From the NCBI GenBank assembly GCA_951804985.1, contig OX638132.1, forward strand, positions 24,652,617 to 24,716,616: a stretch of 64,000 bases of DNA. Reading direction: 5' to 3'. This document shows, piece after piece, positions 11,115 through 22,370 of this stretch. Every line of letters begins with the position of its first letter. Within the stretch, counting starts at the first letter, position 1. This DNA comes from Dryomyza anilis. Lineage: Eukaryota > Arthropoda > Insecta > Diptera > Dryomyzidae. Position numbers and translations under genes: made by a program. Under the pieces are notes generated by a model, which made no database searches, had not been told where the DNA came from, and saw nothing but the letters and a program-made list of their open reading frames with translations.

Positions 11115-12018
11115 ACACAGAATAGAAATTTGTTGCGTCAACCAAGATTTGTTGCGCGACAACGAACTTATTCGGTTCTCTCAACCGCTTAGTCGGTTGA
11201 TATTGTCAACATAAAAAGAGTTGTAGTTTGTTCTGCAACCAATTTCGAACTGTTTTAGGACAATTTAGTACAGATTAAGAAACAATAGGAGTGTGTATGG
11301 ACTAATATTTCATGTGTTTAGGCTAATATGGCAGTTTCGCCAGCAAATTTGTAAACCATTCAATTTAACCGAATGAAGTTAATTGATTCAGCTAACTTTT
11401 TCATTCTTCCAACCTCATAGACATTTGTTGCGCCAACCAAGATTTGTTGCGCTACAACGTACTTATTTGGCTCTCTCATCCGCTTAGTAGGAAGATATTG
11501 TCAACATAAAAAGAGTTGTAGTTTATTCTGCAACCAATTTCGAACTGTTTTAGGACAATTTAGTACAGATTAAAAAACAATAGGAGTGTGTATGACTAAT
11601 ATTTCATGTGTTTAGGCTAATATGGCAGTTTCGCCAGCAAATTTGTAAACCATTCAATTTAACCGAATGAAGTTAATTGATTCAGCTACAACTCCTCATA
11701 GAAATTTGTTGCGCCAACCAAGATTTGTTGCGCTACAACGTACTTATTTGGCTCTCTCAACCGCTTAGTAGGTTGATATTGGCAACATAAAAAGAGTTGT
11801 AGTTTATTCTGCAACCAATTTCGAACTGTTTTTGAATAATTTAGTACAGATTAAGAAACAATAGGAGTGTGTATAGACTAATATTTCATGTGTTTGGGCT
11901 AATATGGCAGTTTCGCCAGCAAATTTGTAAACCATTCAATTTAACCGAATGAAGTTAATTAGTTCAACTAACTTTTTAATTCTTCCAACCTCATACCAAA
12001 AGAGGATTTTCTGTGTGT
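11115..12018 (+). mobile_element. Family C head-to-tail trimer
   Basis: Three family C units follow one another in the same direction, with GTTGCG landmarks at 11,132, 11,426 and 11,708 (periods 294 and 282). Only the outermost ends keep the proper termini: ACACAGAATAG on the left, TTTTCTGTGTG on the right. At the two internal junctions the termini are lost (CCTCATAGACATTTGTTGC; CTCATAGAAATTTGTTGC). Units two and three are more alike than either is to unit one. This indicates tandem amplification of the interior, not independent insertion. Confidence 0.85.
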
Positions 12019-12142
12019 CTTCTTAATTTTTTTAAATCCATGGACTGAACCTGGGATCCCGAGAATAAAATTGTTCAGTCCCGAAATTTCGGGATATAGA
12101 ACGAAATTGGCATCCCTATATATGTACCCATATTTTTATGAA

Positions 12143-12247
12143 AACTCTTTTTGTTTTGACTATAAGAACCGAATATGCGGTTGAGACAATTGATTATTTT
12201 TGGTTGTCAAAATTGTTAGTTGGTGCAACAAATTTCTGTTGGCTGTG
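12143..12247 (-). mobile_element. Family C fragment, decayed
   Basis: The landmarks GTTTTGACTATAAGAACCGA, GCGGTTGAGACAA and TTGGTGCAACAAATTTCTG are present in reverse order. Both termini are degraded. Confidence 0.65.
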
Positions 12248-12375
12248 CAAGTATTCGTACACCTAAACAATCCGTACACCTAAACAATTAACAAATATTT
12301 CAACGCCAACATGTAATATATAAAATGATATAAATTGAAATTTATCATAAAATAAAAAACATCGTGCAAACTTTC

Positions 12376-12386
12376 CGGCCACACTT
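12376..12386 (+). promoter_or_regulatory. Motif-1-like core promoter element
   Basis: CGGCCACACTT resembles the Drosophila core-promoter motif 1 (YGGTCACACTR), which marks housekeeping-type start sites. It lies about 100 bp before the ATG of the small gene at 12,481. A pyrimidine-rich stretch follows. There is no TATA box. Confidence 0.4.
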
Positions 12387-12480
12387 TATTCCCTGCGGCT
12401 TTTTCGCCTATATTTGTCGGTTGTGTGCACTCGAAAGCCAACATTTCCGTCGACGGTTAAGCTATTTCCTTAGCAAGGAA

Positions 12481-12675
12481 ATGTATCGGAAATATTTCGT
12501 TTTGGGGTGCACTGCTTGTGTTTCTATTTTCATCATTTTCATCCGTCGTTACATCGCCTCATCGAAACCCCTCATCCCACAATACAAACAATCGCCTGAC
12601 GGATGTCGTCGCATGAAGTGTCTGCCTGCGGGGAAATTCCTTCGTGAGGATTCGCATATGAAGAACAAAATATAA
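12481..12675 (+). CDS. Candidate small one-pass membrane protein, 64 aa
   Basis: I do not recognise the family. The frame starts at the first ATG downstream of the motif-1-like element and encodes 64 residues. It begins MYRKYFVLGC, has one hydrophobic segment at residues about 5-21 (rich in F, I, V and C), then a basic RR pair, and ends with a polar, lysine- and arginine-rich tail ending KNKI. That layout fits a small organelle or ER inner-membrane protein (inference). Supporting signs are that GC and third-position GC are markedly higher than in flanking DNA, that an AATAAA lies about 7 bases after the TAA, and that A-rich sequence (nine A) follows. The frame stays open upstream to a GTG at 12,364, but there is no earlier in-frame ATG. 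It has no introns and is embedded among family C repeats. An intronless small gene is most likely; a retrocopy of one, with the A run as its tail, is the alternative. Confidence 0.5.
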   Translation: MYRKYFVLGCTACVSIFIIFIRRYIASSKPLIPQYKQSPDGCRRMKCLPAGKFLREDSHMKNKI

Positions 12676-12681
12676 AGGAAA

Positions 12682-12695
12682 TAAAAAACACAAAA
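12682..12695 (+). terminator. Poly(A) signal of the small gene
   Basis: AATAAA shortly after the stop codon of the 64-residue frame, followed by CACAAAAAAAAA. The position is close to the stop, giving a very short 3' UTR. Confidence 0.45.
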
Positions 12696-12920
12696 AAAAA
12701 TTAACGGCTTTATTTACTTGAAAATACGTTACTTATTTATTGAAGCTCTCATTTTTTCAGTCTTCGTTATTGTGATGAAACTTCGACGGCTTTTATTGAC
12801 AATGATTTTCAGTTTAAGCAAATGTTTGAAGGTCATGCCGAAAGAGTTTGAGTATGGGGACTTTTTCATAAATAATCTTTGTATGTAAATTTATCACCAC
12901 ATATGTGTATTTGATATTTT

Positions 12921-14560
12921 ACACAGAGAATAGAGATTTATTGCGTCAATATAAGTTATTTGGTTCTCTCAACCGCTTCTTATAGTCAAAACTAAAATAA
13001 TTTTAGTTTGGACTACAACCAATTTCGTACAGTTTTTTAAGAAATTTGCAATAGTTTTAGATTGGCTTCGTTAACCTACTCCTTGCCCAATCAACTTATT
13101 TGGTTCTCTCAACGGCTTAGTAGATTATTTTAGACAAAACTAAAAATGTCCGTCAGTTTTAGAACAATTTGAAGTGTATATATATATATGGGCAACCGCA
13201 TATGGGCATTTCCTGGTGTTTCGGACGGGACATTCGTACACTTAAAACTTTAATATCTCGAATGAAAATTAATGGATTTACTTGATTTTGTGGATGTAGT
13301 ATTTAAATGGGACTAAACATTTGCAAAGAATTCTATACGGTAGATCAAAAGATATAAATGAAATAGTAGACGTTCAGGTCGGGACAAAATCGGAAGTGCA
13401 TGTCGATGTTCATATGGAAATGCCAAAAAGTGAGCAAATTTTGAGTATAAATATTTTTTTTAAATCATTTTAAAAAAAAACTGAAATCATGTGCATTTCT
13501 TTGTATATTTACACTTTGTTCCTGAAATGTATAGTTTTTTCATAATAAATCACAGAAAAATTCCAGACGGGACAAAAAATTCCGAATAATCAGTACGATT
13601 TTTATTCTAAAAATACTTTTTGCATACAATATATTTTTTTGAAATATTTTGGGACATATATTACACTTTGTTCTTAAAGTTTACAATTATTTCGTAATAA
13701 ATCGCGGAATAATTTCGGACGTTCCGTATGGAAATTTGCACTACGATTTTTTGCAAAAAATAATTATGTATATGACAATATTATTAATCATTATTACGAA
13801 ATGAAAAGTGATGTACTATTCAAATTTTCAGATGGTTTTTAAGTTTTTTAATTTTTTTTACCATTTAAAAAAAAAAAAACTTTGATATTTTTTATACTGT
13901 AGTTTTACAATTTTGGTACTCAAAGTTCCGGACGGGACTGATTTCAATTAGCTGTCAAAAATATTATAGAATTACTAAGAAATCAATCGATTTTTGAAAA
14001 TGCTGAGAAAATTCTGTTTTAGAAACAGTGGATTCAACTTTTTCAACATTTTTTTCAGTTAACTATGGTAATAAATATTTTTTTTTAGGTTACGGACGGG
14101 ACATCGAAAACCCTTATACAAAAATCGAAATTTTTCAGTTATATTAATTTGGATCATTATTTTTAAGCTTTATAAATAATTATTAATTTTACAAGTAAAA
14201 ACTGAAAATAATATTTTTGATCTGTATGTCTTCAAAGTTAATTAATTTGGTAACTCAGAGTACATGAAAATTGGTATATTTACAAGTTGTGAAGTAACGT
14301 AACTTTATGAGTATTTTATTTATTTTATTTTCTTTTCAGATTTTTAGATTCAGATATTTAAGATTCCAAATCCACCGTTATTTCAAAGATTTTAGCATTT
14401 TGAAATTTTCGGTCGTTGTTGACATTTTTCTGGAAATGCCCATATAACAGTTATGTCAACCAAATTTGTATAAAAGTTCATTTAACTGAATAAAATTGGT
14501 TGTTACAACTAATTGTTTTGTTCTTCCAACCTCATGTCAAAAGATGATTTGTCTGTGTGT
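12921..14560 (+). mobile_element. Family C copy split by a family D insertion
   Basis: The left part (12,921 to about 13,195) starts ACACAGAGAATAGAG and carries the CTCAACCGCTT and CAACCAATTTCG landmarks, with part of the 5' half appearing twice. The right part (about 14,447-14,560) has AAATTTGTATAAAAG, TAACTGAATAAAATTGG and ends GATTTGTCTGTGTG. Family D lies between them, so C inserted before D. Confidence 0.75.
13200..14446 (+). mobile_element. Family D TIR element, full-length copy (D2)
   Basis: The element is about 1.25 kb. The ends are ATATGGGCATTTCC and GGAAATGCCCATAT, a 14-bp inverted repeat. The word GGACGGGACA or a near match recurs at about 13,222, 13,377, 13,565, 13,929 and 14,093, spaced 150-365 bp. 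The rest is AT-rich with no transposase frame, so it is non-autonomous. It lies inside a family C copy. Other copies are at 4.7, 28.5 (reverse) and 51.6 kb. Confidence 0.8.
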
Positions 14561-15544
14561 ACATTTTTAATTACAAAATGTGTACAAAAAACTAAGCAGC
14601 AGAAATTGTATAAATTTTTCATTTAATTTCTGTTAAAAATTTAATATTTTGTGATTTTTCCAATCTGCAAGTGCTTTCCAAAGCACTAATAAATATATAA
14701 AGTTGTCTTTAATAACATCTTCAATTATAATTTTTAACAATCTAATTGGCGATTGGACATAGAACGGTAACATATATTTAAAAATTATATTTTTCAAATA
14801 TTGGATATTAAAATTGGATAACTTTAATTTTCAAATGTGCTACTTGATGACTTATATCTAGAACTACGAAATAGTAGATCAAATTACCTAACTCTAAAAA
14901 AGTAGAACAGACAATTAGTGGAGATTAGACAAATCGACAATTGGTTCGTGTAAGTTTTGAAAACATAAATAAATTTTCGTTGTGAATCAAAAACTTTCGA
15001 AATAATAGCTGCGTTTTTTTTCATAATTTAAATTTGAGCTGGAACAAATTTTATACGCAAAACAAATTTGAGCTAGATAGATTTCTGGTGCAGCTATCCA
15101 GCTCAACGTAAAACTTCAAATAATTTCCGTAAGGGGTTGTTCAGTCACTTGACATGTGTTTAGTCAGTACACATTTTTTTGCCATGAGCATAACGAAATA
15201 AGCCGAGATCGGAACCTTTCGAATGAATTGTTTTTGCAGAAGTTTTTGTCTAAAAATTCGAACAATTTAAAAAGTTCATCGAAATTCGAAAAAAAAAGTT
15301 TTAATATGTGTATTAGCTAAACACGCGTGTCTCGAAGTTTACACTATACGTAAAAAAGCTTATAAAATGTTTGTTAAAATCTATGTAGCAGTTACCCAAT
15401 TTTTGCTAGATTTTTGCTAAATTTTTTCACAGGGTGAACTGTTACTTGTTTAACGTTTTTTACTCACACATGCTCAAGAAAGAGCGAGTCACTCACACAT
15501 GCAAAAAAAAATCTATTTTTTGGAGCGGAATTCTGCATTGGAAG
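14561..15544. other. Unassigned AT-rich DNA
   Basis: Nothing can be identified over nearly 1 kb. The stretch shows no coding bias and no repeat shared within the window. Confidence 0.4.
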
Positions 15545-15852
15545 AATTTGGCATGAGTTTGGAAGAATAAAAAAGTTAGTTGTACCAACTACTTCATTCG
15601 GTTAAATCGAATGGTTTACGAATTTGCTGGCGTAACTGCCATATTAGTCTATACACATGAAATATTAGTCTATACACCTTCCTAATGGTTCTAAATCTGT
15701 ACTAACTTGTTCTAAATCAGTTCGAAATTGGTTGCAGTACAAACTACAATTATTTTTATTCTGACAATAACAACCGACAAAGCGGTTGAGAGAACCAAAT
15801 AAGTTGGTTGGACAAAGAGTTGGTTGACGCAACAAATTTCTATTCTGTGTGT
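15545..15852 (-). mobile_element. Family C TIR element, nearly complete
   Basis: It runs from GGCATGAGTTTGGAAGAAT through all family landmarks in reverse to ATTCTGTGTGTA. The outermost left terminus is replaced by unrelated sequence. Confidence 0.8.
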
Positions 15853-15948
15853 AGGCCTTTAAAACGATAATTGCTTAAAGAAGCAATTGTCGTTTACACA
15901 CACAAATTTTGTACATATTAAAAAATATTGTACATTTCACGACCATGG

Positions 15949-16166
15949 ACCCAGAAATAAAATCCCTCAAATCCCATAAAAATTGGTCAATTTTACAATT
16001 ATTGATTTAATGGTATACAAAAAAATAAATCTTTTCATATAAACTCAATGGCAATGACATGGTATTTTCTAGTATTTAATGGTATTTTCCAATTAAAATA
16101 ATAATTTATCCTATTGACTATTTTTAATAGTAAAAAGCTATTATTTATATAGTATTTTTTGGGTGT
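15949..16166. mobile_element. Family E MITE, copy E2
   Basis: It starts ACCCAGAAATAAAATCCC and ends ATAGTATTTTTTGGGTGT. The interior matches E1 closely over about 200 bp. Confidence 0.8.
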
Positions 16167-16735
16167 GTCAATTTCATTAAATAATTTATAAAATATAAAA
16201 GTAATTTTTTCGTACACGTATTGATTTTCATTATTTTCCCAAGTCAAAGATTTCCCAACATTTTCAATTATCATTATCACATAGTTTGACTGCTGTCAAA
16301 CATTCATTTTCTGACACATCGATTATAAGAGAAAATTAAGAATTATATTGTAATTTAACATTATAAACAGCAGAATGCTAGCAAAGGAGTTATGGAACAA
16401 ACATTTGAAACCTCACTATGTATGGTCAGTTAAACATACTTTTTAGTTTAAAGTCTATATTTCAAATTCCAACTAACAAAACAACACTTCAAATATTTTT
16501 AATTTTTTTTTATTTATTAATTTTATTTAGTGCCTCTTTTATATTTCGAAAAAAGAACTATTAGACGAAAGTGACGTAATTTTAACCAAATTTATAAGTT
16601 TTAAAAATCAAGTGACATGAAATTTTTAATTCAGATAACGATTTTTTTTTGTTTTTAATTGTTATTCAATTACAATCCTAACATGGTGTCTCCACTAGAC
16701 ATAAGACAGTTTTACCATAAAAATGTAGTGTGGAG
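16167..16735. other. Unassigned AT-rich DNA
   Basis: No gene or repeat is recognised. Confidence 0.35.
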
Positions 16736-16739
16736 TAGA

Positions 16740-17973
16740 GATGGGCATGTGAGCGTGATTCAGCGTGATTCACGTGAATCACACGTGATCACGCGTGATT
16801 GTGATTGAATCCTAATTTTGCTCACGTGATTGTGAGTGAGTGTGAGTAGACCAAAAAAGACCATGAGTGAGTATGCGTGAGTATGCGTGAGTACAATTTT
16901 TTCGTGAGTGAGTGTGAGTGAGTCGAATATTTCATAAAATAAAAAAATCTCACTTTTAATATTTTGCGATTTTTCTACATTTTTGCTGAACTACAGAACA
17001 AGTAGGGCCATGCCTTGAACTCAAAAGGCTTTGGGAAGGCGGCTGCCCACTATTCAGAACTATAATAAATCAAACCCTTGATAACAGACCGCCAAATACC
17101 CTTCAACACAGAATAAGTTACAAGGTTCAGTCAACAATTGATCTAATCCACTGCAAACCGGTCGTACTTAGTATGGGCTAGTCAATTTTTGTGAGATCCA
17201 ATAGTTTTTGCTTGGTTTTATACGACCGTTTATGAAAATGTATATAGAACGCTTTTTTTTCGATATACCCATTTTTGTAAAAAGTTGAATTTTCAATTTC
17301 AACTATACATGATAACTCTGTATTGACTTCCTTTTGTTTTATTAAGTTTAGTTTGTTCCATAGGTTCTTGTGGGGTCCCGTTTTCATTCGTGTTATAAAT
17401 GTAGTAACCAAAAAAATTGCTTCAAAAATAGTTGTTCCCAAAGTCAATTCATCCCTGGTAAATTCTACACCGGATAATTTTTTATTTATTATTCTTTTCC
17501 AGAGATAATTTTTCCGGGACAATTCTCAAAGATTTTAAATTAATTCTTCACCGGAGAATTATTCTTTGAGGCAATTTTTACATTTTTTATATGAACAGTA
17601 CATCGAAGGTCTTTCACATTTCCATCTCCGTTAAAAATTGAGATCCCTAACACCATTACATCATTATTGCGTTTGAAATATGTAGGTTGTATTAGAGGTG
17701 CCACGCTCGGTCGACCAATCTCACCAACATATACAAATGAAATATGTATTTTTATGCATTCTGAAAACAGTAGCAAAAAACCACGTGATTCAGCGTGATT
17801 CACGTGAATCACGCGTGAGTACGCGTGATTGTGATTGAATCTTAATTTAACTCACGTGATTGTGAGTGAGTGTGAGTAGAGCAAAAAAGGTCGTGAGTGA
17901 GTGTGCGTGATTAGAAATATTCTTTCGTGAGCGTGAGTGAGTGTGAGTCAAAACTCACTCACGTGCTCATCTC
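16740..17973. mobile_element. Non-autonomous hAT-like element
   Basis: The ends are imperfect inverted repeats, GAGATGGGCATGTGAG and the complement of CTCACGTGCTCATCTC. The flanks carry TAGTGTGGA on both sides (an 8-9 bp duplication, as expected for hAT). Both subterminal zones (16,750-16,925 and 17,783-17,960) are packed with GTGAGTGA, CGTGATTC and CACGTG words in matching order. The 850-bp interior has two minus-strand frames (17,178-17,522 and 17,540-17,812) with no recognisable transposase motif. They may be chance or the remains of coding sequence. Confidence 0.65.
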
Positions 17974-18964
17974 TAGTGTGGATATCTTTCCAGAAATGTC
18001 AAACATTATGACAGAGCTGATATGTCCCCATAAAGTCTGCCATGACGTTTCGATATAAATTAAAAACAAAATAATTAATTACACATTTTTATTTCATCAA
18101 TTTTTCATTTCGAATAACGTTGACATGAGATATGAATAGTGGAGACGCGGTGTAAGCCAAATGATTTGTTTCGAAATACAGAAGTGAAATTAATAAAATA
18201 CCGCAAACAAAACAAAATCATCAATATTTTCGAAACATCAATTATTTTATATAACTAAGAACTGTAATTTATTGTAAAAAAGTTAAACATTTTTGAAAAG
18301 TTTTAGATAAAATAACATGAATTCAAAATTTGTTTGACGAGATTTTGACAAATTTCGAAAGTTTTATAATCAGAATAAAAAAAAAGTTTGGTTGTTTTTT
18401 GAATAACTTTTGGAACTTTTTGCGTTTAATCAAATATTGGTGTTGTTGCAATATTAAAAATAATTATAACAAAAGAGCAAAATTATGAAAAAAAATTAAA
18501 TGGCTAAATCAAAAAATTGAGCCAATTTTATAAAACTCTGCCACAAATGTATTCAAAATTTCCTGCAACTAATTAAATATAATAATAATATTTTGTTAGG
18601 CAGCGTAATAATGGAAGGATCTAATCGATCGGATCCAGTTAACACTAGAAAATTTCGTCCTAAGATCGAATAAATGTTAACACTTTTTTACACAGCTGTG
18701 TTCTGCTTAATAGAAGTTGTTTTTTATTTAAAGACTTTTGTATATCTTAAAAGTAGTATTTTAAATGCTTTAAAATATATTGATTTAATTTGTGGAAATG
18801 CCGAAAATCCGGGATTGCGAAAACGTACCGGGATCGACATCCTAATATGTACTATGTACTTTTATGAAAAAACGATTGTATAACGATTATATAATATACA
18901 AAATAATGTTGGTAATTTTTCTTTGGAGATGTTAACTTTTTGTAAGTTTGGTAGATAAAGTTAT
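17974..18964. other. Unassigned AT-rich DNA
   Basis: No gene is seen. A patch with 'ccgggattgcgaaaacgtaccggga' at about 18,808 resembles decayed repeats near 12,060 and 24,080. Confidence 0.35.
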
Positions 18965-19245
18965 TGTAGTGGCAACCCTGACTACTCGACGTTGATGAAG
19001 AAAAATACGAAGAGTAAGTAACAACATAATCAACGAAGTGAGCGACAAAAACAGAAAATGCAGAATAACGGAAATAACAATTTGTGCGCTAGCGCTAATA
19101 CCAAAGAGAGCGTTTGGCAGTGGAAAGTAAACAAAACAGCAGACGGTAATTTAAGAGTAATGCATATTAAATATTAAAGAGATACACTCAAAATAGCAGA
19201 GAGTGCACCGGGTGGCGGACAGCGTTGCCAGAACGACGATTTATC
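18965..19245 (+). other. Leader-like island
   Basis: This is A-rich on the plus strand, with GAAGAAAAATACGAAGA|GTAAGTAAC offering a splice-donor-like site at about 19,013. It also has GAGCGACAAAAACAGAAAATG and the word CAGCGTTGCCA (complement TGGCAACGCTG, like Drosophila core-promoter motif 8). It looks like an untranslated leader or promoter-proximal DNA. It is not repeated elsewhere in the window. Confidence 0.3.
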
Positions 19246-20026
19246 GTAAATTTGACAATCTTTCACCCTAAGGACGATTTGACCATTATTTTTTTGAAAT
19301 AACGATTTAATAACAATTTATATTTGAATTTTTCCTTTTTTAATTTGTGTTAAGCCGATACGGCGCTGTATTCCGCGATTGACCAACGATTATAAAATAT
19401 TTTCTTTTTCTGTTTAAAAAAAAAACATTTAAAAAACTCAGTTAGGAAACATTAAGTGAGCTCCATTTGAGTTTAAACTAATCTAAAGCTTTTGTTACAT
19501 TAACAAATGTTGTTGCGGATTTTATGTGTCTTTCAAATTCATCGGAAAATGTGTAATAGACATTTTCGAAATATAAAAATGTATGTAAATAAAAGTACAG
19601 AAGCCTAAATTTTTTTTTTTAATTAATAACATTATTATGTGGTGGAAAAATCTGGGCGACAATTAAAAAACTTGTTTCATAAGTAAAAAAAATACGTTTG
19701 CAAGATAAAGTCAAAGGCTATTTAAAAGTTTGCAAAAAACTAAAGTTTTATTAAAAATTGCTAAAAATGATTGTTGCGCAATGGCCTTGTGGCGTTAGTT
19801 TTTCTATATCTAATACCAAAAATACAATTTCATTAATGTATTTCGATGGTATACTAAAAATAAAAGTAGGGCACAATAATGGAAAGTTTACATTGCTTAC
19901 CTATATTTTTATTTTTACAACGACGACTTTTTTTATACAAAATTACGATATTTCACTTTCATGGTTTGGCGAATTTTCCAGTCAAATAACATGTGGTATT
20001 TTGACGATTGTTTGCATAAATCTTCT
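19246..20026. other. Unassigned DNA upstream of the 20.1-kb promoter candidate
   Basis: It is AT-rich. The 103-codon frame at 19,758-20,069 has no recognisable domain and overlaps the promoter zone, so I do not call it. Confidence 0.35.
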
Positions 20027-20160
20027 GGCAACGCTGTTGGTGGTGCAGAACTTATGCTTGGTCAATTGACGATGCTGCGTTGTTTGTGTTGTTGGGTTAT
20101 CGGTTGTTGGCGCCTCCCGTAGGTCGACAGTCAGTACATTGCGTTGCCTCTGCAAGGACG
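20027..20160 (+). promoter_or_regulatory. Candidate TATA-less Inr + DPE promoter
   Basis: An initiator-like CAGTC places the start at A 20,129, and GGACG occupies 20,156-20,160, which is exactly +28 to +32, the position of the Drosophila DPE. GGCAACGCTG (motif-8-like) lies about 100 bp upstream at 20,027. The sequence turns GC-richer here and stays leader-like downstream. The direction is plus. Confidence 0.45.
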
Positions 20161-20178
20161 TGCGAGATTTACTATGCG
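20129..20178 (+). other. Candidate first non-coding exon
   Basis: From the predicted start site, the sequence runs to CTATGCG|GTGAGTGAT, a good splice donor, giving a 50-base exon with no ATG-initiated frame. It is speculative; the transcript may instead continue through. Confidence 0.25.
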
Positions 20179-21636
20179 GTGAGTGATCGCGCGAATAACA
20201 AACAAAACCAAACAAATGCAAGAAAATACAAATTAAATAATAAAAACAACAGCATGTGAAAATTGTGTAGTGTTTTTATGCTAATAGAATGTGGCAAAAT
20301 ATATACATATGTATATAGTTTGATACTATATAAAATATTTTGCATAATATATATATAAAAATAAATTAATTCTTAAAGTGCAAACAAAAACACGACAACT
20401 TCAAAATGTCTGAAAATTGATTTTTTTTTAATAAAACAAAAACTAAAGAAACTAAATAAAAAAAAAATAAATAAGAAAAATATTACGCAGCAAATTATAG
20501 GAAATTCATATCTATCTGTGAGAGCGACCGACCCAACGTAGCGAAAAGTGAGTGAAGCAAAACAGAAAGAAAAAAATTGCCTGAATACATTATTGTGAAT
20601 GTGTGTGTGTGCGACCTGTCTGCGTGTGCTTTGATTAGTCAAAAGAGCGTCGGAGAGCAGACATTAAAAACGACAACATAAAATAACAAAAACCTCGTTT
20701 TTTTTTATTTTTCTTTTGATTTTGCTTTCTATTATTGTTTTTTTTTCTCTGTAATCAATGAAGAAAGCACCAACAAAACATAAATAAGCGTGTGATAAGT
20801 GAAAGGCCAAAAAGAGAGGAAAACGAAAAGAGCAAAAAGACGACTGTGCGAGAGCGAAGTTCACGCGACATTTGTTTACAGTGCACTTTATTGCTTTTTT
20901 CTTGTGCGACGATTTACGCGAATTTTCCACTTTAATAATAATGGAAAAAAATTGTGAAGATAGGCAAACAAAACATAAATTGATTAAATAATTAAAAAGA
21001 TCGTCAAGTGTATGAGGAAGAGAGCGAATAGTTTATACATATACAGAAATTCGTCAAATTAAAAATTCATCAAATAAAAAATATATAATCCTCAATATTG
21101 GGATCAGTGATCACAGATTATAGTAAAATTAATAAAATATTCAAATTACACATTTAAAAATTACGCAAAAAAAGATTTTGTTAAGTGCAAAATGGAAAAA
21201 AAATTAAAACGGGCAAAATAAATTATATATTTAAAAAAAAAATGGTGTACAAAAATCACAAATTACTATTTGAAATTGTGTTACACAAATAGAATAAAGT
21301 ATAATAAAGTGAAAAAATAACATATAATAAAATAATCGAGTTTAGTAATACAGTTGTCTTCAAATTACGATATCATAAGCTTTCAGTTTTTCATCATATT
21401 TAAACATTTGTAAAACTGATAAGCTTTAATCTTCATTGTGCTTCTTAAAGTTCAATACAAATAAAGAAAAAAAGAAACAAGCTTAAAGCTCATACATAAC
21501 TTAATTGTGACAATTAAATGATTTATAAAGTGTTACATTAAAACAATCATTGATCTGTGAGCCAAACAAAGTACGGTTAAAGCTTCCAAATATCTGTATT
21601 ATATAAAAAAGCATCTACAATGTGTCATTTTTACAG
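20179..21636 (+). other. Leader-like or intronic A-rich region
   Basis: The plus strand is A-rich with GAGCGACCGACCCAACG, (GTGTGTGTGTG), and AGAGCAAAAAGACGACTG patches that resemble long fly 5' leaders. Short ATG frames (for example at 20,941) end quickly. A pyrimidine-rich acceptor (CATTTTTACAG) closes the region at 21,636. Confidence 0.3.
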
Positions 21637-21681
21637 ACGTATCCAGAATGCGAGTTAAAGATAACCACAGCACAAAAGAAG
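21637..21681 (+). other. Candidate small coding exon, start uncertain
   Basis: Forty-five bases are bounded by TTTTTACAG| and |GTAATTAGT. One frame is open throughout (TYPECELKITTAQKK); another contains an ATG at 21,648 and would read MRVKDNHSTKE before the splice. If the promoter at 20,129 is real, this may be the second exon of a plus-strand gene whose remaining exons lie beyond the window. I do not recognise the peptide. It could be chance. Confidence 0.25.
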
Positions 21682-21742
21682 GTAATTAGTATTTATTCTC
21701 AAGTTTCTTTTTATTTGAAATTATAGCTAAAATGTCAACTAA

Positions 21743-22003
21743 CCGAGTGCAAATAGGTTAAGGTCAGTCTTATATCGCATCCGTCCCTAATCAGAATACG
21801 ATAAGGCAACCCATAGCAAATGCCACCGGAAATGATTTTGAACAGGGTTCTGATCAGTGTTGCCTTACGTAGATTTGAAATTAGGATTACCCCAGTCGAT
21901 CGTGACCTAAAGCATTTCTGGTGGCCTTTGGTAGGTATGCCTTATCGTATTATGATCAGGGACGAATGCGAAATACGGCTAACCTTAACCAATTTCCACT
22001 CGG
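21743..22003. mobile_element. Fold-back element with arms of about 90 bp
   Basis: CCGAGTGCAAATAGGTTAAG at the left pairs with CTTAACCAATTTCCACTCGG at the right. Matching continues through GCATCCGTCCCTAATCA and AATACGATAAGGCA to CCACCGGAAATG. The arms are imperfect, so the element is old. The open frame at 21,820-22,014 is a by-product. Confidence 0.7.
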
Positions 22004-22370
22004 GTAAAGCCTAAGCTGACTTTTATGAAAAAAACTGTTGGGTTGTTGTATTATTATATAATCGTGATGTTATTAAAAACCATTTATAATAAAATTGGCT
22101 AACAAAATTCTTCTAATAAAATATAATAAATAAATGTTAAACTCAAAAGCAAAAGAAATTCAAAATCTCAACATTTTTAAACATTTGAAATATTTCATCA
22201 TTTTAACTCATTACGTTGACTTTTTATCATTTCAAAAGTTATGGAGACAACTTTGTCCACAGTACTATTTTGAAAGATCACGAATTTCGAATTTGCAGTT
22301 TCAGAAAAATTTTAATATACATCGTATGATATAAGGTTAGGATAAGGGTAAGAAAATAATAATATAATAC
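22004..22370. other. Unassigned AT-rich DNA
   Basis: No gene or repeat is recognised. Confidence 0.35.

Noticed and set aside
19758..20069. 103-codon frame with hydrophobic segments
   Set aside because: No recognisable family, overlaps the promoter candidate, and codons follow background composition.
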